Shown: in pieces, positions 8,986 to 17,408 of the stretch
Position numbering within the stretch: position 1 is the first letter of the stretch
Layout of the letters: each line of letters begins with the position of its first letter
DNA from: a bacterium
GTDB taxonomy: Bacteria; Planctomycetota; Planctomycetia; Planctomycetales; Planctomycetaceae
NCBI GenBank assembly: GCA_016125225.1
Contig: WGME01000003.1
Coordinates: 310,001 to 374,000, forward strand
DNA: 64,000 bases
Direction of reading: 5' to 3'
Translations under genes and position numbers: made by a program
Notes under the pieces: model-generated
What the model was told of the DNA's origin: nothing
The model's database searches: none
Seen by the model: the letters and a program-made list of their open reading frames with translations, nothing else

Positions 8986-9534
8986 ATGCCTGCAACACAA
9001 ACTTGGGTCCGCGTGGGTAAGGTGGCCTTTGGCCGCGGCGTGTTTGCCCGAACAAACATTCCCGCCCAGACCATCGTCGGTGAAGTCGAGGGCCGAGTCA
9101 TTCTGGATGCGGAGTACGCGAGTGCGTATTGCATCGATCTCGGCCACGAAATGTCTCTGGAGCCACGGGCACCGTTCCGCTATCTGAATCACTGCTGCAC
9201 GCCCAATTGTCAGCTGGTGATGACGGAAGTCGAACACGAAGACGGTAGCCCCGCTCCATCGGAAATCCATCTTGAAACGTTGACCGCCATCCCGGAAGGG
9301 GCAGAACTGACGATCGATTACGCCTGGAGTGCCGACGGAGCGATTCCCTGCCTGTGTGGCAGCACAAGTTGTCGCGGATGGGTGGTGGCGGAAGAAGAGC
9401 TGGCCAAGCTGCAGAAACCGACCCGCCGGGCGCCACGAAAATCGGGTCCAACGGGTGCCGTGGGATCGACCCGGAAGTCGTCTGGCAAGGCGAAACGATC
9501 GCAAAGCGCTGCCCCACCCCGGAAGCCCAAATAA
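8986..9534 (+). CDS. SET-domain protein (putative lysine methyltransferase)
   Basis: The product is 182 aa from the ATG at 8986; the frame is open to 8890, but the domain starts right after 8986. Hallmarks are GRGVFA (AdoMet-binding entry), FRYLNHCCTPNC (the RFxNHSCxPN motif), ELTIDYAW (the ELxxDY motif) and a post-SET-like cysteine set CLCGSTSCRG. These are the catalytic and zinc elements of SET methyltransferases. The C-terminal 40 residues are Lys/Arg/Pro rich and may contact nucleic acid or protein. Its TAA stop shares one base with the next gene's ATG, so translation is probably coupled. The target is unknown. Confidence 0.85.
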   Translation: MPATQTWVRVGKVAFGRGVFARTNIPAQTIVGEVEGRVILDAEYASAYCIDLGHEMSLEPRAPFRYLNHCCTPNCQLVMTEVEHEDGSPAPSEIHLETLTAIPEGAELTIDYAWSADGAIPCLCGSTSCRGWVVAEEELAKLQKPTRRAPRKSGPTGAVGSTRKSSGKAKRSQSAAPPRKPK

Positions 9535-10148
9535 TGTCTGGTGAATACTGCACGCGACTGACCTGCCTTGGCCTGTTGAGTTTCGTGATCCTCAGTGGCT
9601 GCGACTCATCTGCATCCCGGACCGCGGAAGCGCCCGTACCGATGGCGGCCCCGTTGCCTGCCGACAGTTCGAGCGGCAACAGCGAGTCGCGAATTCTGAC
9701 CGAGCCGGTCGAAAAACGTTTTCAGGGCATCACTCTGACAATCCCGGCCGGCTGGGAAGAACGCCCGGTCGCCTCGGACATGATTCAGGCGGAATACCGC
9801 ATTGCAGGTGAGGGTGGCCCGGCTCGCATGACACTGTCTTCCGCAGGTGGCGGCATCGAAGCGAACCTGGAACGCTGGCAAAGCCAGTTTCAACGCAGCC
9901 CGAACGATCCCTCACCGGCGAGGGAAACCGTGATGGTCGATGGCCGGGAAGCCGTTTTGATTGAGCTGCAAGGCACCTTTACCGACGGGTTTTCCGGCAA
10001 GGGACCACAGCCCGATTCCTGCATGCTGGGGGCGATCATTCCCACAGGGCCGGCGAACTTCTTTTTGAAACTCACGGGGCCGAAATCGTCGGTCATTCCA
10101 CAACGCGAAGCCTTCCGTCAGTTACTCACATCCGCCCAGTTGGATTAG
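9534..10148 (+). CDS. Lipoprotein of unknown function
   Basis: This 204-aa protein starts at the ATG at 9534, which overlaps the stop codon of the SET gene (TAATG). The N-terminus is a lipoprotein signal with lipobox LSGC, Cys at residue 23, followed by a short low-complexity linker. The rest (EKRFQGITLTIPAGWEERP, then MIQAEYRIAGEGGPARMTLS) is a beta-rich domain like those in many planctomycete lipoproteins. I do not recognise a catalytic motif. It is probably anchored in a membrane facing the periplasm. Confidence 0.8.
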   Translation: MSGEYCTRLTCLGLLSFVILSGCDSSASRTAEAPVPMAAPLPADSSSGNSESRILTEPVEKRFQGITLTIPAGWEERPVASDMIQAEYRIAGEGGPARMTLSSAGGGIEANLERWQSQFQRSPNDPSPARETVMVDGREAVLIELQGTFTDGFSGKGPQPDSCMLGAIIPTGPANFFLKLTGPKSSVIPQREAFRQLLTSAQLD

Positions 10149-10156
10149 CGACCGGG

Positions 10157-11398
10157 CTATGGATTGTCGCAACGATCGCGAGTGCCGCGGTTCAGCCAGA
10201 CCGCGGCCTGATGCCCCCCAAAGCCCAGCGAGAGTTTCAATAACGACGTCACCGGATGTCGTTGAGCTTGGCCCTGCACGAGTGGTAAGCGGCATTCCTC
10301 GGCGATCTCGTCGAGATTCACATTCGGTGGGACGAGTTGGTCGCGTAACATCAGGCAACTCAGGGCTAGTTCCACACTCCCTGCCGCTCCCAGCAGATGG
10401 CCCATGCCCCCTTTGAGACTCAGGCACTTCGTCGACCGGAGTGAGTCTCCAAAGACCTGACAAATGGCACGGCATTCCGCGGCATCATTCAGCCGCGTGC
10501 CTGTGCCATGCAGATTGATCACATCGGGGACTTGACCCGGTGGCACGATTGAGCCGATGAGTCGCGCGAGTAAGGCCCCGGACTCTTCCAGTGTCGTTAA
10601 CCCAGTGGGATCACTCGCCATGGCTCCGCTGACGATTTCTGCGTACCAGGGTGCACCGCGCTGCTCGGCAGAACTGCGGCGTTCCAGAATCAGCGTTCCG
10701 GCACCGGCACCGATCACAAAACCATTCCGCAAACGGTCGAACGGTCGACTGGCATGATCGGGTCGGCCTTGAGCCAGAACTCCCAGACGTTGAAACGATG
10801 CCAGAACCAACGGATGCAAAGAATCGTCGGCGCTGCCTACCACCGCGAGATCGCAATCCCCCTGTTTCAGCAGTTCCGCTCCACGCAAGACTGCCGCCAG
10901 ACCCGTGGCACAGGCCGCCACCGGGGAAATCACTGGTCCTTGAATCTGAAGATCGCCAGCCACAGCCTGAGCGGCGAGCGCGGGTCCCATCAGGAGCCGA
11001 TTCCAGGCCTCTTCCGAGGGAACTCCAGCCTGTCCACTGGCGGCTGTGACAGCGGTCAGGCTCCCTTTGCTCGTTCCAAAGACGCAGGCCCACCGATGGC
11101 GATCGGTATTGAGTTCCGGCAGACTCGCATCGGCCATGGCTGCACGAGTTGCCCGGAGTGCCAGGTCAATGACCGGATCATCACTGCAGGCCGGCTCTGA
11201 TGTCGCCGCCGGACAACCGATCCACCGAACATTTGAGACATAGGGAAAGGCGGGGACTTGGTCTGGCAGTTCCCAACATTTCGCCATCGATTGCCCGGCC
11301 AGAGCACCTTGCCAGGAACTTTCCCGATCGCCGCCCCAAGGGCTGACCACGCCCAAACCCGTGATGACAACGGGATCGGTAGAGAAATCAGAGTTCAT
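10157..11398 (-). CDS. Beta-ketoacyl-[acyl-carrier-protein] synthase, FabF-like
   Basis: The 413-aa protein has the thiolase-fold ketosynthase layout and the full Cys-His-His triad: VAACATG holds the nucleophile, NLHGTGTRLND the first His and SLKGGMGHLLGAAG the Lys and second His. The N-terminus VVITGLGVVSPWG is typical of FabF/KAS II. Such enzymes condense acyl groups with malonyl-ACP in fatty acid or polyketide synthesis. No ACP or other fab gene is adjacent, so it may be an accessory synthase. It lies downstream of the secDF group on the same strand, separated by a gap with a decayed heptad repeat. Its 3' end is 8 bases from the convergent lipoprotein gene. Confidence 0.9.
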   Translation of the reverse strand: MNSDFSTDPVVITGLGVVSPWGGDRESSWQGALAGQSMAKCWELPDQVPAFPYVSNVRWIGCPAATSEPACSDDPVIDLALRATRAAMADASLPELNTDRHRWACVFGTSKGSLTAVTAASGQAGVPSEEAWNRLLMGPALAAQAVAGDLQIQGPVISPVAACATGLAAVLRGAELLKQGDCDLAVVGSADDSLHPLVLASFQRLGVLAQGRPDHASRPFDRLRNGFVIGAGAGTLILERRSSAEQRGAPWYAEIVSGAMASDPTGLTTLEESGALLARLIGSIVPPGQVPDVINLHGTGTRLNDAAECRAICQVFGDSLRSTKCLSLKGGMGHLLGAAGSVELALSCLMLRDQLVPPNVNLDEIAEECRLPLVQGQAQRHPVTSLLKLSLGFGGHQAAVWLNRGTRDRCDNP

Positions 11399-11402
11399 GG
11401 TT

Positions 11403-11493
11403 GAGAATCGAGGGCCGGGTGGCTCAGCCTGGCAAACAGTGTGTTGCTGTCTTTGTTCCGCTTTTGGTATTTGCCACTCAGCACTTGGCTTTC
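11403..11493. repeat. Decayed inverted pair of heptad units
   Basis: Two units (GAGAATC, GAGGGCC) at 11403-11416 and three opposed units (GCCACTC, AGCACTT, GGCTTTC) at 11473-11493 fit, loosely, the NAGNGYY and RRCNCTN consensus of the better arrays elsewhere in this window. Only some units match fully, so it is called with low confidence. Confidence 0.35.
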
Positions 11494-11499
11494 CGCCGA

Positions 11500-11700
11500 T
11501 TATACCCGCCGGCTGCTCTTACAAACCGCCACCAATGCCACTGCGGCCATCACCACATAAATGCCCAGCCCCAGATAAATGGTTCCACCCGACTGAACCA
11601 CGACCGGACCCGGAGCAGGGGGCGGAGTTTGCGCCCAGAGGGCACCGGGCAGGAGATTCATACCCAGCAGCATTGCCACCAGGCCTGTGTATTTTGACAT
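11500..11700 (-). CDS. Small membrane protein with signal peptide
   Basis: This 66-aa product has a signal-like N-terminus (MSKYTGLVAMLLGMNLLPGA ending LWAQ), a proline-rich stretch, then one membrane helix (about residues 42-60) and a short basic tail CKSSRRV. The composition is that of a genuine tiny membrane protein rather than a shadow frame. It lies 18 bases downstream of the HYExAFE gene on the same strand, suggesting co-transcription with the secDF group. No family is recognised. Confidence 0.65.
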   Translation of the reverse strand: MSKYTGLVAMLLGMNLLPGALWAQTPPPAPGPVVVQSGGTIYLGLGIYVVMAAVALVAVCKSSRRV

Positions 11701-11718
11701 CGTTCCGCTTTCCGTCCA

Positions 11719-12267
11719 CTAAGGCTTGGTGATGTCCGCAGGTCGCGACAGTTCGGCGAGGGGAAAACGCAGATCGCGAAAGGTTCCCGTCGGCAGCCAG
11801 ACGGTCTCCCATTTCGGCGAGCGGGTCTTCATCGCCTGCTGATATTCGGTGGCCCAGACACCATAGAACGTGTAGGCCCGGTTCCGAAAGGTGAGCATTA
11901 CGGGGACCTGGCCCTGGTCTTGCGAATCGCTTGCGGTCTCTGGCGGGAGCAGATAGGCAAACACGAGGAGTGCCCGGTAGTTGCCACCGAAAACCGTTTC
12001 CCACTGAGCCATGCTTGCGAGATCGTCGGCGGTGGCCCAGTTCTCCCAGCGTCGGGTGGCCGACTCCCCCGGATGAGGGAACCGGCGGCCTTTGACATCC
12101 ACCAGCAACGGCCCGAGGTTAGGGGAATGGACCACGAAATCGAGCGATTTGAGCGAGACATCGTCGAGCAGTGACCGCCGGGCTTCGTTCACCGCCACAT
12201 ACGGCACGCGACCTTGTCGGAGAAACTCCTCGAATGCCGCGTCGTAGTGGTTGGCCCGAATGGTCAT
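11719..12267 (-). CDS. HYExAFE-family protein
   Basis: From the ATG at 12267 the product is 182 aa and begins MTIRANHYDAAFEEFLRQG, which carries the HYExAFE signature seen in planctomycetes. The following VVHSPNLGPLLVDVKGRRF, with an acidic residue and a DVKG element, is reminiscent of a PD-(D/E)xK nuclease core; that reading is my inference. A longer frame from a TTG at 12303 overlaps the secDF stop (TTGA). I prefer the ATG because it puts the signature at the N-terminus. The protein is soluble, with no signal peptide. It lies downstream of secDF on the same strand. Confidence 0.8.
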   Translation of the reverse strand: MTIRANHYDAAFEEFLRQGRVPYVAVNEARRSLLDDVSLKSLDFVVHSPNLGPLLVDVKGRRFPHPGESATRRWENWATADDLASMAQWETVFGGNYRALLVFAYLLPPETASDSQDQGQVPVMLTFRNRAYTFYGVWATEYQQAMKTRSPKWETVWLPTGTFRDLRFPLAELSRPADITKP

Positions 12268-12299
12268 GCTCGTGATTTTCCGTTCCAGGCCGGAGGAAA

Positions 12300-15200
12300 T
12301 CAACTGGCTGCGACGGTCGGCGTGGTCGTCTTCGCCACAGGGGCTACTCGGCTACCCCGTTGCACCAGCCACAGCAATACCGGGTTGGCGATATAGATCG
12401 TACTGTAAACCCCGGCAACCGAGCCAATGATCATGGAGTAAGCGAAGCCGTGAATGCCGCTGCCGCCAAAGACATACAACAGCAGCACCACCATAAATGT
12501 TGTGAAGAAGGTTAACACCGTTCGCGACAACGTCTGGTTGACCGACTGATTGATCATCTCGTATGTGATCGCCGGGTTCTTGCCTTTGATCTCGCGAATC
12601 CGGTCGAAGATCACAATGGTGTCGTTCAACGAGTAACCGACGATCGTCAAAAGTGAGGCGATCAAGGCCAAGTTCACCTTGAAGTCTTCCAGCAGCAGAA
12701 TCGATTGCAACGGCGTGCCGCTGAGGTAGGCCCCCAAGGCGACGGCCCCCAAGGTGACCAGCACGTCGTGGGCCAGGGCCACCACGGCCGCATAACCGAA
12801 GTAAACCTTCTCAAAGCGGAACCAGATGTAGATGACGATCGCGACGAGGCTGGCGAGAATTGCCAGCAAGGCATCAATCTGCGTTTCGGTGGCTACCGAG
12901 GTATCGAACGCGTTCACTTCTTCAAAGGCCGGAGTATTGGCCAACTGCTCGGAGGCGTTGGTTAAGGCCTGCTGGAAATCGGCGGGAGTGACCTGCGGAA
13001 TGACCCGCACGGTCATTCCGGTCGACTTGGCGATGCCGTCTTCCGTGGGTTCGGTCCCCGCGGGTAACTGCACATCCACCAGATTGGCGGCCGAAGTATA
13101 TTTGGGGGCTCCATCGTCACCCGGCAAACTGTGCAGGGCATCGGCCACCAGAACCGCTGCGGTATCGGGAGCCACGGCGTTGCTGAAGGTCAACACTGCC
13201 TCTTGCCCACCGGAGAACCGGTTAGCCTCCTCGGGTTTTTCCGGCATGGCGATGGTGGTCGGAGTCGCTGCCGTCATCGTCAACCGCTTCAGAGGCATTT
13301 CATTACCGAAGGCTGCATTGATGCCGGCGGTCACCAGTTCCTGATCCTTCTGCGTGGTCCGCAAACGGAAGCGATGGCCCTGATTCGACTCGGCCGTTTC
13401 GCCTGTCAGCACCAGACGTTCCAGGCTGATGTTGCCCAGGAACGGGTTTTTGTTGTCGGTTTTCTCCAGCGTGACTTCGGCCAGTTTGGCCCGCACGGCA
13501 TCGGTCGGCTGGCTGTCGGTAAATTCAAAGGTGACCATCGTGCCGCCGGTGAAGTCGATGTCATAGTTGGCACTGCCACGGGCAAACAACGCCACCAGAC
13601 CGGCGAGGATCACCAGACCCGATGCGGCAAAGGCGATCGACCGTTTGGCGAGAAAATCGATTTTCGTTTCGCCGAAGAACTGCCGCATCTTCAAGGTGCG
13701 AACCCACCGCTGGCGTTCCATGACCTTGAAACACAAGTGCGAGAAGTAGAGGACGGTAAACAAGCTGGTTACTAGACCGATGAACAGCGATACGGCAAAA
13801 CCACGGATCTGGTCGCTACCGATCATGTAGAGAATGACGGCGGTAATCAGCGAGGTGACGTTACTGTCGATGATGGTGGAGAAGGCCTTGTCAAAGCCGT
13901 TTTCGATGGCCATCCGCAGGCTGCTGCCCCGGGCGAGTTCTTCGCGCATGCGTTCGAAGATCAGCACGTTGGCATCGACCGCCATGCCGATCGTGAGCAC
14001 GAGTCCGGCCAGGCCGGGCAGAGTGAACGTCGCCTGAATGAAGGCCATGGCTCCCACGACCAGCACCAGGTTCATGATCAGGCACAGGTCGGCGACAAAG
14101 CCCGCCACGCCATAATAAACCACCATGAAAATCAGCACGACGATCATCGAGGCGACGATCGCGGTCAGACCTTTGGTCTGAACGTCGATCCCCAGGGTCG
14201 GGCTGATAGTGAATTCACTCACCGGCTGACGAATCAGCGGGACTTCCAACGCCCCTGCATTCAGCACGTTGATCAGATCATCAATTTCCTGCTTACTGAA
14301 ATTGCCGGAAATCTGGCCAGAGCCGGTGATGCGGTCCTTCAGATTCGGTGCGGTCTGCACTTCGCCGTTCAGCAGCACCGCGAGGCGACGCTGAAATCCG
14401 TCGCTGGCATCGGGTTGATAACGGCCGGTCAGCACTGAGAAGAGTTGTGAACCGCGGGCGTTGAAGTTGAACGAGACGGCGAGCTGGCCATTGTTGTCCA
14501 TGGCCGGAGAGACACGCGTCAGGTAACGACCGGTGACCGCCCGATCCGGGGGCTCATGGATGACCAGGAACTGCAGGACTTTCTGAGGTTCGCCATCCAC
14601 CATGCGTTCCACTTCCCGCACGGCCGTCCGGTCGCCCCCGTATGGGGTGACGTCCTCGCCCTTGGCCACGTTCCGCCAACTGGCGACCAGCCGCCCCCCC
14701 TGCATCAGGTTGTCCTGATCATCGCGGAGTTTGCGGGCCGCATCGATCTGAGGGGAATGGTCTTTATCGTTGGCCAGAATGGCGAATTCGAGGCTACCGA
14801 GGTCGACGATCTGTCGTTTCTTCTTTTCGACAACTTCCCGGTCGGCACCCGGAATGATGATTTCCAGGCGATCTTCGCCCACGCGGCGGACGGTCACTTC
14901 CTCCGCCCCCGAGGGGTTGATACGGCGGGCCACCGCACCGATCATTTTGTTCATGGTCGCATTGTCGACTTCTTTCTGATCTTTCTCGGCCTGTTCGCGG
15001 TCGACGGCATAAATGAGGTTAGTTCCCCCGGCGAGATCGATGCCCAGCGGAATTGCCGACATCAACGAGTGTCCCCGCAGGACCTGATAGGCAAAGGGGG
15101 CGATCGCCAGAAAGAGCGAACAGAGCACCACGCCGACCGGGAAGGCAATTTCTTTCATCTTCAACACCTGGGACAGCAACTGTCCCAGGACAAACGGCAG

Positions 15201-15320
15201 GATAAAGACTGCCGCCGCGATGACAAAAAACTGCCAGCTCATCGACTTGGCACTTGCCTCAGCGGCCTTGGCTGCGGGTTCCGCCTGAGCCAACAATCCC
15301 ACGAACCACATGCCATCCAT
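12300..15320 (-). CDS. secDF: Protein translocase subunit SecDF (fused)
   Basis: The 1006-aa protein is a natural SecD-SecF fusion. Two hydrophobic segments (about 29-50 and 58-80) precede the SecD signature GIDLAGGTNLIY at 93-104. A periplasmic P1 region and the SecD membrane bundle (TIGMAVDANVLIFERMREEL) follow, then a second half with SecF signatures (NYDIDFTGGTMV near 590, SLNDTIVIFDRIRE near the end). SecDF uses the proton-motive force to pull substrates out of the SecYEG channel. The extra N-terminal segment with an Ala-rich stretch is unusual. The order tgt-yajC-secDF matches many diderms. Confidence 0.96.
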   Translation of the reverse strand: MDGMWFVGLLAQAEPAAKAAEASAKSMSWQFFVIAAAVFILPFVLGQLLSQVLKMKEIAFPVGVVLCSLFLAIAPFAYQVLRGHSLMSAIPLGIDLAGGTNLIYAVDREQAEKDQKEVDNATMNKMIGAVARRINPSGAEEVTVRRVGEDRLEIIIPGADREVVEKKKRQIVDLGSLEFAILANDKDHSPQIDAARKLRDDQDNLMQGGRLVASWRNVAKGEDVTPYGGDRTAVREVERMVDGEPQKVLQFLVIHEPPDRAVTGRYLTRVSPAMDNNGQLAVSFNFNARGSQLFSVLTGRYQPDASDGFQRRLAVLLNGEVQTAPNLKDRITGSGQISGNFSKQEIDDLINVLNAGALEVPLIRQPVSEFTISPTLGIDVQTKGLTAIVASMIVVLIFMVVYYGVAGFVADLCLIMNLVLVVGAMAFIQATFTLPGLAGLVLTIGMAVDANVLIFERMREELARGSSLRMAIENGFDKAFSTIIDSNVTSLITAVILYMIGSDQIRGFAVSLFIGLVTSLFTVLYFSHLCFKVMERQRWVRTLKMRQFFGETKIDFLAKRSIAFAASGLVILAGLVALFARGSANYDIDFTGGTMVTFEFTDSQPTDAVRAKLAEVTLEKTDNKNPFLGNISLERLVLTGETAESNQGHRFRLRTTQKDQELVTAGINAAFGNEMPLKRLTMTAATPTTIAMPEKPEEANRFSGGQEAVLTFSNAVAPDTAAVLVADALHSLPGDDGAPKYTSAANLVDVQLPAGTEPTEDGIAKSTGMTVRVIPQVTPADFQQALTNASEQLANTPAFEEVNAFDTSVATETQIDALLAILASLVAIVIYIWFRFEKVYFGYAAVVALAHDVLVTLGAVALGAYLSGTPLQSILLLEDFKVNLALIASLLTIVGYSLNDTIVIFDRIREIKGKNPAITYEMINQSVNQTLSRTVLTFFTTFMVVLLLYVFGGSGIHGFAYSMIIGSVAGVYSTIYIANPVLLWLVQRGSRVAPVAKTTTPTVAAS

Positions 15321-15393
15321 CCGTTGTTTCCGCTCAAATCACAGGTGTTCGGTTAGAAGGGCTGGTGTCACGACATCCTGGTCGTGAGCCCGG

Positions 15394-15744
15394 TCAGTTG
15401 GTCGGCGTCGCAGCGACGTCCTTGCTTTCTTCCAGTTTGTGTGAAATCGACGTCCGCGTAAATTTGATCCGCGTGTTGTCGTCGACCTTCAATGTGATCT
15501 CTTTGCCATCGGTGCTGATGTTGGCCACGCTGCCGATGATGCCACCGATTGTGACTACCCGATCGTTCTTCTTTAGCGAGGTGAGCAGTGAGTTCCGTTT
15601 CTGCTGTTCTTTCCGTTGCGGCCAGATAATAAGTGGAAACAGCAGCAGAAAGATGACCAGAAATGGGAGCATCGAGACCCAGAAGGGTGGGTCCGCCCCC
15701 TTAGCCTGGGCCAACAGCCCGCCCCAAGATTCCCAAGTGTCCAT
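15394..15744 (-). CDS. yajC: Preprotein translocase subunit YajC
   Basis: This 116-aa protein has one membrane helix (about residues 22-43: SMLPFLVIFLLLFPLIIW) followed by the YajC signature PQRKEQQKRNSLLTSLKKND and GGIIGSV. YajC associates with SecDF in the inner membrane. It lies 73 bases upstream of secDF and 109 bases downstream of tgt on the same strand. Confidence 0.95.
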   Translation of the reverse strand: MDTWESWGGLLAQAKGADPPFWVSMLPFLVIFLLLFPLIIWPQRKEQQKRNSLLTSLKKNDRVVTIGGIIGSVANISTDGKEITLKVDDNTRIKFTRTSISHKLEESKDVAATPTN

Positions 15745-15853
15745 CAGATCCCGACTCTGTTACGACGTCCCGATCCCCGGCCGAGCGACCAGGGTTTGCA
15801 CAGCCCCCGCACGCACGCGGACTTACGTCACGGCGTCCGGGAAAGCGGGTATC

Positions 15854-16966
15854 CTAGACAGAACCGCGCCACTGAGCAAGTTGGGCCTGCCGGAACTCTG
15901 CCGATTGCCCGGTTCGGATCGCCTGCCGCAACTCTCGCAGCAATGTCTGATAGAACGTGAGATTGTGCAGCGAGATCAAAATGGGACCCAGCATTTCCTG
16001 GGCGGTGAACAAATGTCGCAGGTAACCCAGGCTGAAATCCCGGCAGGCGAGGCAGGAACAGGCCGGGTCCAGGGGGGCCGTGGAGGTCCGATATTGGCTG
16101 TTCCGTAGTTTCACCAGCCCCCGACTGGTGAACGCGGTGGCATTACGGCCATTCCGCGTGGGCATCACACAGTCGAACAGGTCAACGCCCCGCAGCACCG
16201 CTTCCAGCAGATCTTCCGGTCGGCCGACCCCCATCAGATACCGCGGCCGATCGGTCGGCAACAAAGGGACAGTGACGTCGAGGGTGTCGTACATTTGTGA
16301 GGGGGCTTCGCCGACACTCAGGCCGCCAATCGCATAGCCGGGGAATTCCAACGGCACCAGTCCGGCGGCAGACCGGGCCCGCAATTCGGGATCGGTTCCT
16401 CCCTGAACAATCCCGAACAAGGCCTGATCGGGCCTCGTTTGGGCCTGCTGACACCGCAGTGCCCAGGCAGTGGTCCGGTCGACCGCTTCGATCAACCGAT
16501 CCCGAGGCACATCATGGGGCGGACATTCATCCAGGCACATGATGCAGTCGGCCCCGAGTTGCTCCTGAATCTGCACGGCCCGTTCCGGCGAGAGTTCCAG
16601 CAGACTGCCGTCGATATGTGACCGGAAGACCACACGGTCGTCATTGATTTTCGTCAGCTTGGCGAGACTGAAGACCTGAAAGCCGCCGCTGTCGGTGAGG
16701 ATCGGTCCGTCCCAGTTCATGAACCGATGCAGCCCCCCCAGCTCCTGGACTACCTCGGCACCGGGTCGCAGGGCGAGATGATACGTGTTCGCCAGCACCT
16801 GCTGAGCACCGGTCGAGCGGATCATGTCGGGCGTCAACCCTTTGACCGTCCCCAAGGTGCCAACCGGCATAAATGCGGGCGTCTCTACCGTTCCATGCGG
16901 CGTCATCCAGCGGCCCACACGGGCCTGCGTGGTCGGGTCAATCGCATCGAGTTCAAAACGAAACAT
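15854..16966 (-). CDS. tgt: tRNA-guanine transglycosylase (queuine tRNA-ribosyltransferase)
   Basis: The 370-aa product matches bacterial Tgt throughout. [17 protein letters not shown] opens it, [12 protein letters not shown] and [13 protein letters not shown] hold the active-site Asp and base-binding region, GIVQGG and [10 protein letters not shown] follow, and [14 protein letters not shown] carries the nucleophile region. The zinc site is [18 protein letters not shown]. The enzyme exchanges guanine-34 for preQ1 in tRNA-Asp, Asn, His and Tyr, the entry point of queuosine; a tRNA-Tyr(GTA) substrate is encoded in this window. It is first in the tgt-yajC-secDF group. Confidence 0.97.
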   Translation of the reverse strand: MFRFELDAIDPTTQARVGRWMTPHGTVETPAFMPVGTLGTVKGLTPDMIRSTGAQQVLANTYHLALRPGAEVVQELGGLHRFMNWDGPILTDSGGFQVFSLAKLTKINDDRVVFRSHIDGSLLELSPERAVQIQEQLGADCIMCLDECPPHDVPRDRLIEAVDRTTAWALRCQQAQTRPDQALFGIVQGGTDPELRARSAAGLVPLEFPGYAIGGLSVGEAPSQMYDTLDVTVPLLPTDRPRYLMGVGRPEDLLEAVLRGVDLFDCVMPTRNGRNATAFTSRGLVKLRNSQYRTSTAPLDPACSCLACRDFSLGYLRHLFTAQEMLGPILISLHNLTFYQTLLRELRQAIRTGQSAEFRQAQLAQWRGSV

Positions 16967-16971
16967 GGAGG

Positions 16972-17006
16972 GAGGGTTGAGGGTCTAGAGTTGAGGGTTG
17001 AGAGTT
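16972..17006 (+). repeat. Tandem heptad array, five units (GAGGGTT type)
   Basis: Five contiguous 7-base units fill 16972-17006: GAGGGTT, GAGGGTC, TAGAGTT, GAGGGTT, GAGAGTT. They start just upstream of the tgt start codon. Together with the opposed array at 17365-17399 they bracket the Imm17-like gene. Confidence 0.85.
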
Positions 17007-17057
17007 CGGGAATCGTGGCTGGTCAATTTGGTAGTCAAACAGTTGGCAGTAGGGACG

Positions 17058-17264
17058 TTATTGCACAGTTCCTGCGAGAATCAGAATTCCGAAGACTGCC
17101 AAGGCTGCTCCCAGGATGCCGTAGAAAATTCGTGCTCCCGTACGCCCCAAGATCGCCACGAAGAACTGGGTTTTATGATGATTCATAAACCATTCCCAGT
17201 CGCACGCCGCCCCTGCGATTGAGAAAGCTCCGCCGGCGACTAATATCAAACCTTCCCAGTGCAT
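17058..17264 (-). CDS. Imm17-like small membrane protein
   Basis: This 68-aa protein has two membrane helices (about residues 3-21 and 44-65) joined by a loop with DWEWFMNHHKTQFFVAILGR. The layout, with a Trp/Phe-rich loop and a G-R-x-x-R-I-x-Y-x-I-L-G second helix, resembles the Imm17 family, predicted immunity proteins of polymorphic toxin systems. No toxin gene is next to it, so an immunity function is doubtful here; the family also occurs as stand-alone small membrane proteins. Heptad repeat arrays flank it on both sides. Confidence 0.65.
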   Translation of the reverse strand: MHWEGLILVAGGAFSIAGAACDWEWFMNHHKTQFFVAILGRTGARIFYGILGAALAVFGILILAGTVQ

Positions 17265-17364
17265 CGTGATCTTCCGGCTAGAAACAGTTTAAGGACATAA
17301 AAAGCGTTACGAGGGGGAACCCTACGGGGACGGTGATCAAGTCGGCGTCAACGATTGCGGGCGT

Positions 17365-17399
17365 GACCTGAGACCTGAGACCTGAACCCTGATACCTCA
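17365..17399 (+). repeat. Tandem heptad array, five units (GACCTGA type)
   Basis: Five contiguous 7-base units at 17365-17399: three copies of GACCTGA, then ACCCTGA and TACCTCA. Read on the other strand they resemble the NAGNGYY arrays (CAGGGTT fits, CAGGTCT departs at one position), so this looks like the opposed partner of 16972-17006. Confidence 0.75.
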
Positions 17400-17408
17400 T
17401 CGCTCTGG

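Noticed and set aside
12268-12303. TTG start for the HYExAFE gene overlapping the secDF stop
   Set aside because: The extra 12 residues precede the HYExAFE signature and lack support. The ATG at 12267 fits the family better, though TTG coupling is not excluded.
14556-15356. 266-codon + strand frame antisense to secDF
   Set aside because: Low-complexity shadow of a clear SecDF gene.
16972-17399. CRISPR array
   Set aside because: The units are 7 bases, contiguous and degenerate, with no spacers and no cas genes.
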